Origin: Drosophila persimilis
Lineage: Eukaryota; Arthropoda; Insecta; Diptera; Drosophilidae
Assembly: GCF_003286085.1 (NCBI RefSeq)
Contig: NW_020825288.1
Coordinates: 62,001 to 126,000 of the forward strand
Length of the DNA: 64,000 nucleotides
Direction of reading: 5' to 3'
Positions 53,532-63,443 of the stretch are shown here, piece after piece. The translations under genes and the position numbers were made by a program. The notes beneath the pieces were generated by a model. It searched no databases. It was not told the origin of the DNA and was given only the letters and a program-made list of their open reading frames with translations. Numbering within the stretch: the stretch's first letter is position 1; each line of letters starts with the position of its first letter.

Positions 53532-55381
53532 TGAGCCGAAAAGTCGGTCCTGAGGCAGCCACTAAAAACAGATGGAAACATCAACTCACATAATCATGAA
53601 AAATGTTCAATACGTACTCACCTGCCACGCCATCGACAGAGCTGCCCCACCAGCAGATGCCACGACAAATAGACCAAACTTTTGCTGCTAATTTGACGAC
53701 ATTCCTGGAATTCATTGACGACGCTCCTGACAATCCACCGCACAGGTCCAGAGCAGCCACTGAAACAAACCAAAAATGACGTCAATTCGCATACCAACAA
53801 AATATGGACAAAACTCAAAATAATCACACGTACCTGCCACGCCTCCGACAGATCTGCCCCTCCAGCAGCTGCCCCGTCATCAACACCACACATCTGATGC
53901 CAATTGGACGACATTTTGGGATTTATTGACGACGCTCCTGACAATCCACCGCACAGGTCCAGAGCAGCCACTGTAAACAAACCAAAATGACGTCAATACA
54001 CACTTCAACACAAAATGATCCAAACTCACTCAAAACATATGTACCTGCCATGCCTCCGATAGAGCTGCCTCTTCAGCAGCTGCCACACCAATTTCGCCAT
54101 TTAATTCCTGCCAAATGGGCGAAATTTGAGGCCCCTTTAGCCGTCGCCAGCAACATCCAGTCCTCAGGCTGCCGCTAAAAAGAAGAAAAAACATCAATAC
54201 ACACATCAACACAAAATGGTCCAAACTCACACTAAACATACGTACCTGCCACGCCTCCGATAGAGCTGCCTCTCCAGCAGCTGCCACATCAATTTCGCCA
54301 TCCAATTCCTGCCAAATGGGCGAAATTTGAAGGCCCTATCGTCGTCGCCATCAACATCCAGACTGCCGCTAAAAAGAAGAAAAACATCAATTCACGCATC
54401 AACACAAAATAGCCAATACTTTTACTAATCACACTTACCTGTCAATACACTCACAGATCAGCCTCTCCAGTACCTGCCTCGCCACCAACTGCAACATTTT
54501 GTTGCAAGTTGGGCTCAATTTGGACGCCCCTTCGACAACGCTGCCAGCAACCGATGGCCGTGACGTCACGCCACCACCATCACAAAACAGCAGCGGCAAT
54601 CCAACGACGAGGCCAGCCAATTCAGTCGACAATGGCCAGCACGCCATCTCCATCTCCATCTCCATCTACATCGACAGTGCATCCTGGGTGGCCGGACCAG
54701 AGCCACTCGGATGCAGCCAATCCGCACTCATATGCGGCCATCTCCACTGCGGCCATTTCCACTGGTCAACACCCTGATTGGCCGAACCAGTGCCAATCCC
54801 CAGATCTCCAGGTAGAGGCAACGTGGGCGGCCGGACCAGAGTCGCTCATCAAACTCCATCTCCATTCACGCCAACTCCTGGATCCAGCCTCTGCCAATTC
54901 TGATGCCGCAGATGCGTGATCTGCAGCATCACATACACGTGCACATCCGGCGCTGAGGCGGATGCGCCCTGTGCCATCCACGCTGCTCCAGACGACGATG
55001 ATGATCCTCCAGTACCTGAAATAGAAAATAAATAGAATTAAATTAGTCTATAAATGTCATTAATGTTGCAATTTGTTCAATACTTATCTCTTTGTGACCA
55101 CCTGTTTGTATAAATGTACGTCAATTATTGCGAATGTCAAAATAGGGCTACCAGACTGTAATACTAATAGAATGTAAACATGTCTGTAGATGTTAATGTT
55201 AATGTAATGTTAATGTCAATTGCCCGCAAAAATTCAAAAGAACATTATTGTTGTTAGTTAAGCTTAAATGTAAATTGCCGAAGTTATGGTAATGAGAAAA
55301 GCTGGAAATAAACTCCGCCAGTAGCAAAGCTGGCGGGCGAGTGTGCGCATCGTAGGCGTGCACGCGCATCTAATTACATCG
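53532..55381 (+). other. 3' UTR of U10 with five minus-strand intron-like segments
   Basis: Minus-strand GT...AG segments: 53562-53621 (60 nt, donor GTGAGTACG), 53760-53833 (74), 53971-54044 (74), 54175-54245 (71) and 54369-54438 (70). The next acceptor AG is at 55016-55017. Hairpin 55315-55336. It matches U2 to about 54090, then TTTCGCCATTTAATTCC and following bases match U0b. Confidence 0.7.
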
Positions 55382-55623
55382 AAAAAAAAAAGTGACTTGT
55401 GTTTTTTGTTGTTTTATGTGGAACTTTAAATGTTTTTAAATACATGTTTCAACCGGGACTAAATTAAATGAAACTAAATAAACAATATGTGCCAAATAAT
55501 TGCAAATAATGCAATATAATCATCTGTGATCGTGCCTTAATTCAGTGAAGCCAATAAACCCAACTGGAAGAACTGAAAGAGGAAGGAAAAGCAAGCTACT
55601 GAGTACCTGGACCAGGCCACCAA

Positions 55624-58600
55624 ATGGACGCACTTGCTCCAAATCTGACGACCAATAATATGGATGTTATGGATGATATGGACAACTCGGCAAGAGCCGA
55701 AGCGGGTGGTGAGTGCGTTACTCAAATAAGTTCTGCCGTCATATCGACCAGGCCCCTGGGAGGGAACCCCTCCGCAAATGCTTCCCTCTTCGAACCAATG
55801 TTCGACTCAGAGGGGGATGCGGATCTGGCTGAGTTGGAGACGGACTCGCCAGAGAGTACCCTGAGCTCCTTGGGAGCTACGGTGCTGGAGTTCGAGCGTC
55901 GTTTCGTGGACAGGGGTTTATATGTTAGAAAATACCCGCCAATCCCACCAAAAACAGACGCCAACATACAAGAAAAACCGCCATCAAATACACGTACAAA
56001 CACGCAGACAAAAATAGTTCCCAGCGAAAGTGCAACGGGTTCCAAAAATAGCGGCGCTTTCGCTCTTACCAAAGAGCATTTAAGTGCACATAAACAAAAC
56101 AAGAACAAATGTTATGCCCATATGTTTTCGCGCCAAAACATTAGCGAAAACAATAACAATCAAACAACTCACACAAGCATCAGAGAGAGCGACGCTTGCG
56201 CTCTCTCGGCAGCCGAACCCTCGGCGCACAATCAAAACGGAGGCTCGTCACATCAAGCCCCAAAGCGTTTGCCGCCAAACATGCACTCACACACTTATGA
56301 CAAAAAGAGAGATGCTTGCTCTCTCCCGCCGAACCAAAACACAAACACATACAAGAACGAAGCTAGCCTGACCTACGCCAATAACAAAACACAAACAAAC
56401 ACACATACTAGCAGAAGCAGAAAATGCTTGCTGCCTACTCTGACTCAGGCGGACGAGCATAACATACAGACAAGGCCTAGTACCAGAACACAACTGGTAA
56501 AGGAATGGCTAATTAGCGTTCCCCCGCTACTGGCCAATGAAATGCCCTCGCCCCTGCCCATTACCCCTATAGCAAAGGATAAATTGACTACAGATTCGTT
56601 TCGCTCGCCGCTCAAAAGAAGATGCGCGGCGATCGAAACGGATACTGATGACGATGACTTCACCTGCCTCACTCTGGACACGCCCATGTTCAAGAGCCAA
56701 TTCGCAAAAAGGCTGCATCATGAGACTCGGCAGATGGAGTCAGATGCTGGCCAAATAAGCACACCGCCAAACACTGAGGTTCCGGTCCCACCAAGTGAGG
56801 TCCAACATAGGGAGCCTCAAAGGGAGGAGTCTGAACGCAACATCAGCCGCAACATCAGCCATCAGACACAACATCAGCCAGACATTAGTATAAATTTAAC
56901 GCCAGTCCAACCGTCATTACGCAGAACCAAGGTCCCAACAATCTTCCTGCCCCTGGTGCCTGCAATTATACCCCTGATTAACAAATTGACAATAAATCCA
57001 AATGTGGGGAAATTCACAACGAAATCGATGGCCAACAGTGGACTTAGAGTCCACTGCGACGACATTTTAACATACAACGCCATTCAGAACGCCCTAGCTG
57101 AAGACAGCACCCAATTGCACACACACCAGCCGCGCAGCGAAAGGGGCTATCGTGTAATAGTGCGTCATTTACATCACACTACTCCCAGCAGCTGGATAAC
57201 GGAGGAGCTGGAACGGCTCGGATACACTACCCGGTTTATCCGAGGACTCAAACATCGTTTTAATGGGAGGCCTCTAAATATTTTTGAGGTGGAGATTCAG
57301 CCCAAGGCGGATGGCGGCCATGAGGCAATTCTGGACATTAAAAACCTGGCCAATCAATGCGTCTCCATAGTGAGACAGGCCAAGCCACGCGATCCAGCTC
57401 AATGCCATCGGTGCCAGGAGTTTGGGCATACAAAAAACTACTGCAGACGGCCATACAAGTGTATGAAATGCGCAGGAGATCACCCCACAACAGCATGCAG
57501 GAAACCCAGGCAGGAGGATCCCAAATGCGCCAATTGTAGCGGCAAGCACGTGAGCTGCTACAAGGGTTGTCCCGCCTACAAAAAGGCCCGCAGCCATCTA
57601 AGGGCAAACCGGCTCATCGCTGAGCAGCAAAGGCAGCAGTACCAACAGCAACGCCAGCAGCCACAGCAGCCACAGCAGCCAACTGACCAACAACGTCCAC
57701 AAACTCAGCAGCCGAGTCGCCAATCCCAATCCCAGCAACAACAGCAGACAGCAAACACAGGCACCAGAGGTAATGGCAGGCCTTCCTACAGCAGGGTGTT
57801 GCGGTCCGGGAATGCTGAGCAGCAGCAGCAGCCACGAGCGGCAGAACGGCAACAGCCGACGAGCAGTCGTCGTCCTTCCCAACAACAGCAGCCTCATATC
57901 CCCGCCCCCAAACAACAGCAGTCATCTCAAAAGAAGCGGCCACAACACCAACAACAACAGCAGCACTCAAGCGGCAGACAGGGGGCCAAAGCAGCACCAA
58001 CACCAGCTGCAGCAGCAACGCCCAACACCCGCAGGCCCTTGTATAGCCGAGGAGCGCAAGCCAATCCGGCCGAAAAACATTTGGCCAAGTTCCAGCAAAA
58101 TCTAAGGGAAGAGCAGCAGCAGCAACATAAACAAAAACAGCAGCAGCGCGGACACAATTTGGGTCGGCAGCACCAGCAGCAGCACCAGCATCGCGGCCAT
58201 CATTCCCAGCCACAGGCCAAGGGGCGCCAATGCCAGCGCGATCAACGGGTGCAGCCAACTCCAAATCGTTTCCAGACGCCAAGAAATCCCCAGCATCAGC
58301 AGCAGCCAGCCATCCAATGCGATGGCAAGTGTGTGGAAACCTTAAAAGAGTACGCCGTCAAAATAGAAAACTTGGAGAAAAGACTGCAAGAGCTTACCAT
58401 ACTAATTGCAAGCCTGACGGAGGCAAAGGGCAGTGGCTCAGCAGCGGCCAATCCTCCAACACAGACTCCAGCAGCAGCACCAGAAGCAGCACCAACACCT
58501 ACAAGGCCCGCCGCCAATTCACAACCTGACGCCGCAGCCGTATCGGAGGACTCTGATATGGACTGCGAAGCACTCAGCGACGATGGCGACGACCAGTGGA

Positions 58601-58677
58601 CGGACGACGATTCAGTTGACGACGAGATAGCGGATATCCTAGACGACTACGATAGCTACTACTCTGACTACTTTTGA
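55624..58677 (+). CDS. gag: Gag (ORF1), 1017 aa, same protein as U5 and U7
   Basis: Identical in sequence to the U5 and U7 proteins, with the STPPNTEVPVPPSEVQ segment, MDVMDDMD start, doubled PQQPQQP and CVETLKEYAV coil. Intact zinc knuckles and acidic tail. Its distance from U5 (30 kb, five unrelated-subtype units between) argues against a simple adjacent duplication. Confidence 0.9.
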   Translation: MDALAPNLTTNNMDVMDDMDNSARAEAGGECVTQISSAVISTRPLGGNPSANASLFEPMFDSEGDADLAELETDSPESTLSSLGATVLEFERRFVDRGLYVRKYPPIPPKTDANIQEKPPSNTRTNTQTKIVPSESATGSKNSGAFALTKEHLSAHKQNKNKCYAHMFSRQNISENNNNQTTHTSIRESDACALSAAEPSAHNQNGGSSHQAPKRLPPNMHSHTYDKKRDACSLPPNQNTNTYKNEASLTYANNKTQTNTHTSRSRKCLLPTLTQADEHNIQTRPSTRTQLVKEWLISVPPLLANEMPSPLPITPIAKDKLTTDSFRSPLKRRCAAIETDTDDDDFTCLTLDTPMFKSQFAKRLHHETRQMESDAGQISTPPNTEVPVPPSEVQHREPQREESERNISRNISHQTQHQPDISINLTPVQPSLRRTKVPTIFLPLVPAIIPLINKLTINPNVGKFTTKSMANSGLRVHCDDILTYNAIQNALAEDSTQLHTHQPRSERGYRVIVRHLHHTTPSSWITEELERLGYTTRFIRGLKHRFNGRPLNIFEVEIQPKADGGHEAILDIKNLANQCVSIVRQAKPRDPAQCHRCQEFGHTKNYCRRPYKCMKCAGDHPTTACRKPRQEDPKCANCSGKHVSCYKGCPAYKKARSHLRANRLIAEQQRQQYQQQRQQPQQPQQPTDQQRPQTQQPSRQSQSQQQQQTANTGTRGNGRPSYSRVLRSGNAEQQQQPRAAERQQPTSSRRPSQQQQPHIPAPKQQQSSQKKRPQHQQQQQHSSGRQGAKAAPTPAAAATPNTRRPLYSRGAQANPAEKHLAKFQQNLREEQQQQHKQKQQQRGHNLGRQHQQQHQHRGHHSQPQAKGRQCQRDQRVQPTPNRFQTPRNPQHQQQPAIQCDGKCVETLKEYAVKIENLEKRLQELTILIASLTEAKGSGSAAANPPTQTPAAAPEAAPTPTRPAANSQPDAAAVSEDSDMDCEALSDDGDDQWTDDDSVDDEIADILDDYDSYYSDYF

Positions 58678-60336
58678 TGAGCCCAAAAGTCGGTCCTGAG
58701 GCAGCCTGACAATCCACCGCACAGGTCCAGAGCAGCCACTGAAATAATACAAAATGACGTCAATACACTCATCAACACAATATGGACAAAACTCAAAATA
58801 ATCACACGTACCTGCCACGCCTCCGACAGATCTGCCCCTCCAGCAGCTGCCCCGTCATCAACACCACACATCTGATGCCAATTGGACGACATTTAAGGAT
58901 TTATTGACGACGCTCCTGACAATCCACCGCACAGGTCCAGAGCAGCCACTGTAAACAAACCAAAACGACGTCAATACACACATCAACACAAAATGGTCCA
59001 AATACACACAAAACATACGTACCTGCCACGCCTCCGATAGAGCTGCCTCTCCAGCAGTTGCCACACCAAATTTACCATCCACTTTGTGCCAAATGGGCGA
59101 AATTCGAAGGCCATTTCGCCGTCGCCAACAACATCCAGTCACAGGCCGCCGCTAAAATGAGAAAAAACATCAATACACACTTCAACACAAAATGGACCAA
59201 ACACACATAAAACATACGTACCTGCCACGCCTCCGATAGAGCTGCCTCTCCAGCAGTTGCCACACCAATTTCGCCATCAAATTCCTGCCAAATGGGCGAA
59301 ATTTGAAGGCCCTATCGTCGTCGCCATCAACATCCAGACTGCCGCTAAAAAGAAGAAAAAACATCAATTCACGCATCAACACAAAATAGCCAATACTTTT
59401 ACTAATCACACTTACCTGTCAATACACTCACAGATCAGCCTCTCCAGTACCTGCCTCGCCACCAACTGCAACATTGTGTTGCAAGTTGGGCCCAATTTGG
59501 ACGCCCCTCTGACAACGCTGCCAGCAACCGATGGCCGTGACGTCACGCCATCATCATCACAAAACAGCAGCAGCAGCTGCAGACGACAATGGCCAGCGCG
59601 CCATCTCCATCTCCATCTGCATCGACAATGCATCCTGGGTGGCCGGACCAGCAGCCACTCGGATGCAGCCAATCCGCACTCATATGCGGCCATCTCCACT
59701 GCGGCCATTTCCACTGGCCAACGTACACCGATTGGCCGGACCAGTGCCAATCCCCAGATCTCCAGGTAGAGGCGGCGTGGGCGGCCGGAACAGAGTCGCT
59801 CGCCAAACATCATCACCATCTCCATTCACGCCAACTCCTGGATCCTGCTTCTGCCAATTCTGATGCCGCAGCAACAATCTGCTGCATCACACACTCGTGC
59901 ACATCCAGCGCTGAGGCGGATGCGCCCTGTGCCATCCACACCACTCCAGACGACGATGATGATCCTCCAGTACCTGAAATAGAAAATAAATAGAATTAAA
60001 TTAGCCTATAAATGTCATTAATGTTGCAATTTGTCCAAATACTCATCTCTTTGTTTGTATAAATGTACGTCAATAATTGCGAATGTCAAAATAGGGCTAC
60101 CAGACTGTAATACTGATAGAATGTAAACATGTCTGTAGATGTTAATGTTAATGTTAATGTAATGTTAATGTCAATTGCCCGCAAAAATTCAAAAGAACAT
60201 CATTGTTGTAAGTTAAGCTTAAATGTAAATTGCCGAAGTAATGGTAATGAGAAAAGCTGGAAATAAACTCCGCCAGTAGCAAAGCTGGCGGGCGAGTGTG
60301 CGCATCGTAGGCGTGCACGCGCATCTAATTACATCG
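58678..60336 (+). other. 3' UTR of U11 with four minus-strand intron-like segments
   Basis: Minus-strand GT...AG segments: 58739-58811 (73 nt), 58949-59022 (74), 59152-59221 (70) and 59345-59415 (71). The next acceptor AG is at 59974-59975. Hairpin 60270-60291. Confidence 0.7.
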
Positions 60337-60578
60337 AAAAAAAAAAGTGACTTGTGTTTTTTGTTGTTTTATGTGGAACTTTAAATGTTTTTAAATACAT
60401 GTTTCAACCGGGACTAAATTAAATGAAACTAAATAAACAATATGTGCCAAATAATTGCAAATAATGCAATATAATCATCTGTGATCGTGCCTTAATTCAG
60501 TGAAGCCAATAAACCCAACTGGAAGAACTGAAAGAGGAAGGAAAAGCAAGCTACTGAGTACCTGGACCAGGCCACCAA

Positions 60579-63443
60579 ATGGACGCACTTGCTCCAAATC
60601 TGACGACCAATAATATGGATGTTATGGATGATATGGACAACTCGGCAAGAGCCGAAGCGGGTGGTGAGTGCGTTACTCAAATAAGTTCTGCCGTCATATC
60701 GACCAGGCCCCTGGGAGGGAACCCCTCCGCAAATGCTTCCCTCTTCGAACCAATGTTCGACTCAGAGGGGGATGCGGATCTGGCTGAGTTGGAGACGGAC
60801 TCGCCAGAGAGTACCCTGAGCTCCTTGGGAGCTACGGTGCTGGAGTTCGAGCGTCGTTTCGTGGACAGGGGTTTATATGTTAGAAAATACCCGCCAATCC
60901 CACCAAAAACAGACGCCAACATACAAGAAAAACCGCCATCAAATACACGTACAAACACGCAGACAAAAATAGCCCCCAGCGAAAGTGCAACGGGTTCCAA
61001 AAATAGCGGCGCTTTCGCTCTTACCAAAGAGCATTTAAGTGCACATAAACAAAACAAGAACAAATGTTATGCCCATATGTTTTCGCGCCAAAACATTAGC
61101 GAAAACAAAAACAAGCAAACAACTCACACAAGCATCAGAGAGAGCGACGCTTGCGCTCTCTCGGCAGCCGAACCCTTGGCGCACAATCAAAACGGAGGCT
61201 CGTCACATCAAGCCCCAAAGCGTTTGCCGCCAAACATGCACTCACACACTTATGACAAAAAGAGAGATGCTTGCTCTCTCCCGCCGAACCAAAACACAAA
61301 CACATACAAGAACGAAGCTAGCCTGACCTACGCCAATAACAAAACAAAGACAAACACACTGACTTATGCCGAAACTGTAAACGGCATAAAGAAAAACAAT
61401 GACCAGCAACAGCAACAAAGTTTGACGACAGCTGAACGCAATAATACTAGCAGAAGCAGAAAATGCTTGCTGCCTACTCTGACTCAGGCGGACGAGCATA
61501 ACATACAGACAAGGCCTAGTACCAGAACACAACTGGTAAAGGAATGGCTAATTAGCGTTCCCCCGCTACTGGCCAATGAAATGCCCTCGCCCCTGCCCAT
61601 TACCCCTATAGCAAAGGATAAATTGACTACAAATTCGTTTCGCTCGCCGCTCAAAAGAAGATGCGCGGCGATCGAAACGGATACAGAAGACGATGACTTC
61701 ACCTGCCTCACTCTGGACACGCCCATGTTCAAGAGCCAATTCGCGAAAAGGCTGCATCATGAGACCCGGCAGATGGAGTCAGATGCTGGGCAAATACGCA
61801 CACCGTCAAATAGTGTGGTTCCGGTTCCGGAGGTCCAACATAGGGAGCCCCAAAGGATAGAGGCTGAAAGCCAACAGATGGAAACGGTCAACCATCAGCC
61901 GCAACATCAGCCAGACATTAGCATAAATATAACGCCAGTCCAACAGTCATTACGCAGCACCAAGGTCCCAACAATCTTCCTGCCCCTGGTGCCTGCAATT
62001 ATACCCCTGATTAACAAATTGACAATAAATCCAAATGTGGGGAAATTCACGACGAAATCGATGGCCAACAGTGGACTCAGAGTCCACTGCGACGACATTT
62101 TAACATACAACGCCATCCAGAACGCCCTAGCTGAAGACAGCACCCATCTGCACACACACCAGCCGCGCAGTGAAAGGGGCTATCGTGTAATAGTGCGTCA
62201 TTTACATCATACTACTCCCAGCAGCTGGATAACGGAGGAGCTGGAACGGCTCGGATACACCACCCGGTTTATCCGAGGATTAAAACACCGTTTCAATGGG
62301 AGGCCTCTAAACATTTTTGAGGTGGAGATTCAGCCCAAGGCGGATGGCGGCCATGAGGCAATTCTGGACATTAAAAACCTGGCCAATCAATGCGTCTCCA
62401 TAGTAAGACAAGCCAAGCCACGCGATCCAGCGCAGTGCCATCGTTGCCAGGAGTTTGGGCATACAAAAAACTACTGCAGACGGCCATACAAGTGCATGAA
62501 ATGCGCAGGAGATCACCCCACAACAGCATGCAGGAAACCCAGGCAGGAGGATCCCAAATGCGCCAATTGTAGCGGCAAGCACGTGAGCTGCTACAAGGGA
62601 TGTGCCGCCTACAAAAAGGCTCGCAGCCAGTTAAGGGCAAACCGGCTCATCGGTGAGCAGCAATATCAACAGCAACGCCAGCAGCCACAGCAGCAAACCG
62701 AGCAGCAACGCCCACAACAGAAACACAACAAACACCAGCGTACGCAGCAGCAGCAGCAGCATCATCAGCAGCAGTCACAGCAGACGCAACGACAGGGCCG
62801 CCAACAACAACAACAGCAGCCAGCAACAATCAGCGGCAGCGGCAGGCCGTCGTACAGCCGGGTAGTACGTAGCGGAACTACTGAGCAGGAGCAGCAGCAG
62901 CAGCAGCAACAGCCACGAGCGGACAATCACCAACAGCAGCATCGCCGACCACAGCAACAGCAGCAGCCATATGTCCGTACTGTTGAGAAGCAACAGCCAT
63001 CACAAAGGAAGCGGCCACAGCAGCAGCAGCATCAGCGGCAGCAGCGCGCAAGAGTTGTACAAGGGGCCAAAGCAGCACCAACTCCAATAGCAGCAGCAAC
63101 GCCCAACACCCGCAGGCCCTTGTATAGCCGAGGTGCTCAAGCCAATCCGGCCGAAAATCATTTGGCCAATTTCCAACAGAAGTTGAGGGATGAGCAGCAG
63201 CAGCACCACCACCAGCAGCAACAAGAACAGCAAAAAACTCTCCCCGCAAATTTCCAGTCCCATGCCCATAAAGAAAATGCAGAATTTCTCTCAAGACTTG
63301 AGGCCAAAATCGATAGTCTATTTTCTGCAATAGTTAAATTAATAAACATCAATACAAATAAGACAAGCAAAACAACAAATAGCAGTTCACCAAACTCTTT
63401 GGACATGGCCCTGTCCTCCGCCAATGATGCCTTTTATGTATAG
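60579..63443 (+). CDS. gag: Gag (ORF1) of the autonomous-type element, 954 aa
   Basis: Residues 1 to about 675 match the array Gags (short N-terminal haplotype of U5, full linker of U4, central part of U2, private TDTEDDDF). They include knuckles C620-C633, C639-C651 and C661-C675. Just after knuckle 3 (GCAAYKKARSQLRANRLIGE) similarity breaks. The Gln/His-rich tract is unrelated in detail except for an island PLYSRGAQANPAENHLA near nt 63062-63171. The C-terminus is a different short coiled-coil-like segment (ENAEFLSRLEAKIDSLFSAI) and an N/T/S-rich end; the acidic YDSYYSDYF tail of the gag-only copies is absent. The stop TAG (63441-63443) overlaps the ORF2 start. Function as RNA-binding Gag is well supported by the knuckles. 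Confidence 0.9.
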   Translation: MDALAPNLTTNNMDVMDDMDNSARAEAGGECVTQISSAVISTRPLGGNPSANASLFEPMFDSEGDADLAELETDSPESTLSSLGATVLEFERRFVDRGLYVRKYPPIPPKTDANIQEKPPSNTRTNTQTKIAPSESATGSKNSGAFALTKEHLSAHKQNKNKCYAHMFSRQNISENKNKQTTHTSIRESDACALSAAEPLAHNQNGGSSHQAPKRLPPNMHSHTYDKKRDACSLPPNQNTNTYKNEASLTYANNKTKTNTLTYAETVNGIKKNNDQQQQQSLTTAERNNTSRSRKCLLPTLTQADEHNIQTRPSTRTQLVKEWLISVPPLLANEMPSPLPITPIAKDKLTTNSFRSPLKRRCAAIETDTEDDDFTCLTLDTPMFKSQFAKRLHHETRQMESDAGQIRTPSNSVVPVPEVQHREPQRIEAESQQMETVNHQPQHQPDISINITPVQQSLRSTKVPTIFLPLVPAIIPLINKLTINPNVGKFTTKSMANSGLRVHCDDILTYNAIQNALAEDSTHLHTHQPRSERGYRVIVRHLHHTTPSSWITEELERLGYTTRFIRGLKHRFNGRPLNIFEVEIQPKADGGHEAILDIKNLANQCVSIVRQAKPRDPAQCHRCQEFGHTKNYCRRPYKCMKCAGDHPTTACRKPRQEDPKCANCSGKHVSCYKGCAAYKKARSQLRANRLIGEQQYQQQRQQPQQQTEQQRPQQKHNKHQRTQQQQQHHQQQSQQTQRQGRQQQQQQPATISGSGRPSYSRVVRSGTTEQEQQQQQQQPRADNHQQQHRRPQQQQQPYVRTVEKQQPSQRKRPQQQQHQRQQRARVVQGAKAAPTPIAAATPNTRRPLYSRGAQANPAENHLANFQQKLRDEQQQHHHQQQQEQQKTLPANFQSHAHKENAEFLSRLEAKIDSLFSAIVKLININTNKTSKTTNSSSPNSLDMALSSANDAFYV

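Larger units (their letters stand above)
50261..55391 (+). mobile_element. U10: mosaic full-length gag-only element
   Basis: 5131 nt: 5' UTR 50261-50483 (223 nt, with private changes GTTGTATTATG and GGAACTATAAATG), gag 50484-53531, 3' UTR 53532-55381 and A10 tail 55382-55391. The start follows U4, the centre of gag U3, late gag and the early 3' UTR U2 (offset 40050), and after about 54090 U0b-like variants. Confidence 0.87.
1..60346 (+). repeat. Head-to-tail tandem array of gag-only telomeric-type retrotransposons (U0-U11)
   Basis: Units of roughly 4.8-5.2 kb repeat in one orientation with nothing between them. The oligo(A) tail of each unit abuts the conserved GTGACTTGTG start of the next. 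The one exception is the U0/U0b junction, where U0b lacks its 5' end. Unit starts are 5234, 10202, 15335, 20171, 25162, 30117, 35053, 40012, 45034, 50261 and 55392. No LTR, host gene or satellite separates the units. This arrangement is what the Drosophila HeT-A/TART/TAHRE families form at chromosome ends. Telomeric location is inferred from that arrangement; an internal cluster of tandem copies cannot be excluded from the sequence alone. Confidence 0.85.
55392..60346 (+). mobile_element. U11: third copy of the U5/U7 subtype
   Basis: 4955 nt: 5' UTR 55392-55623 (232 nt), gag 55624-58677, 3' UTR 58678-60336 and A10 tail 60337-60346. It follows U5 at an offset of 30230 nt except near the end, where it reads GAAGTAATGGTAATGAG like U4. 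It is the last gag-only unit before the autonomous-type element. Confidence 0.88.
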
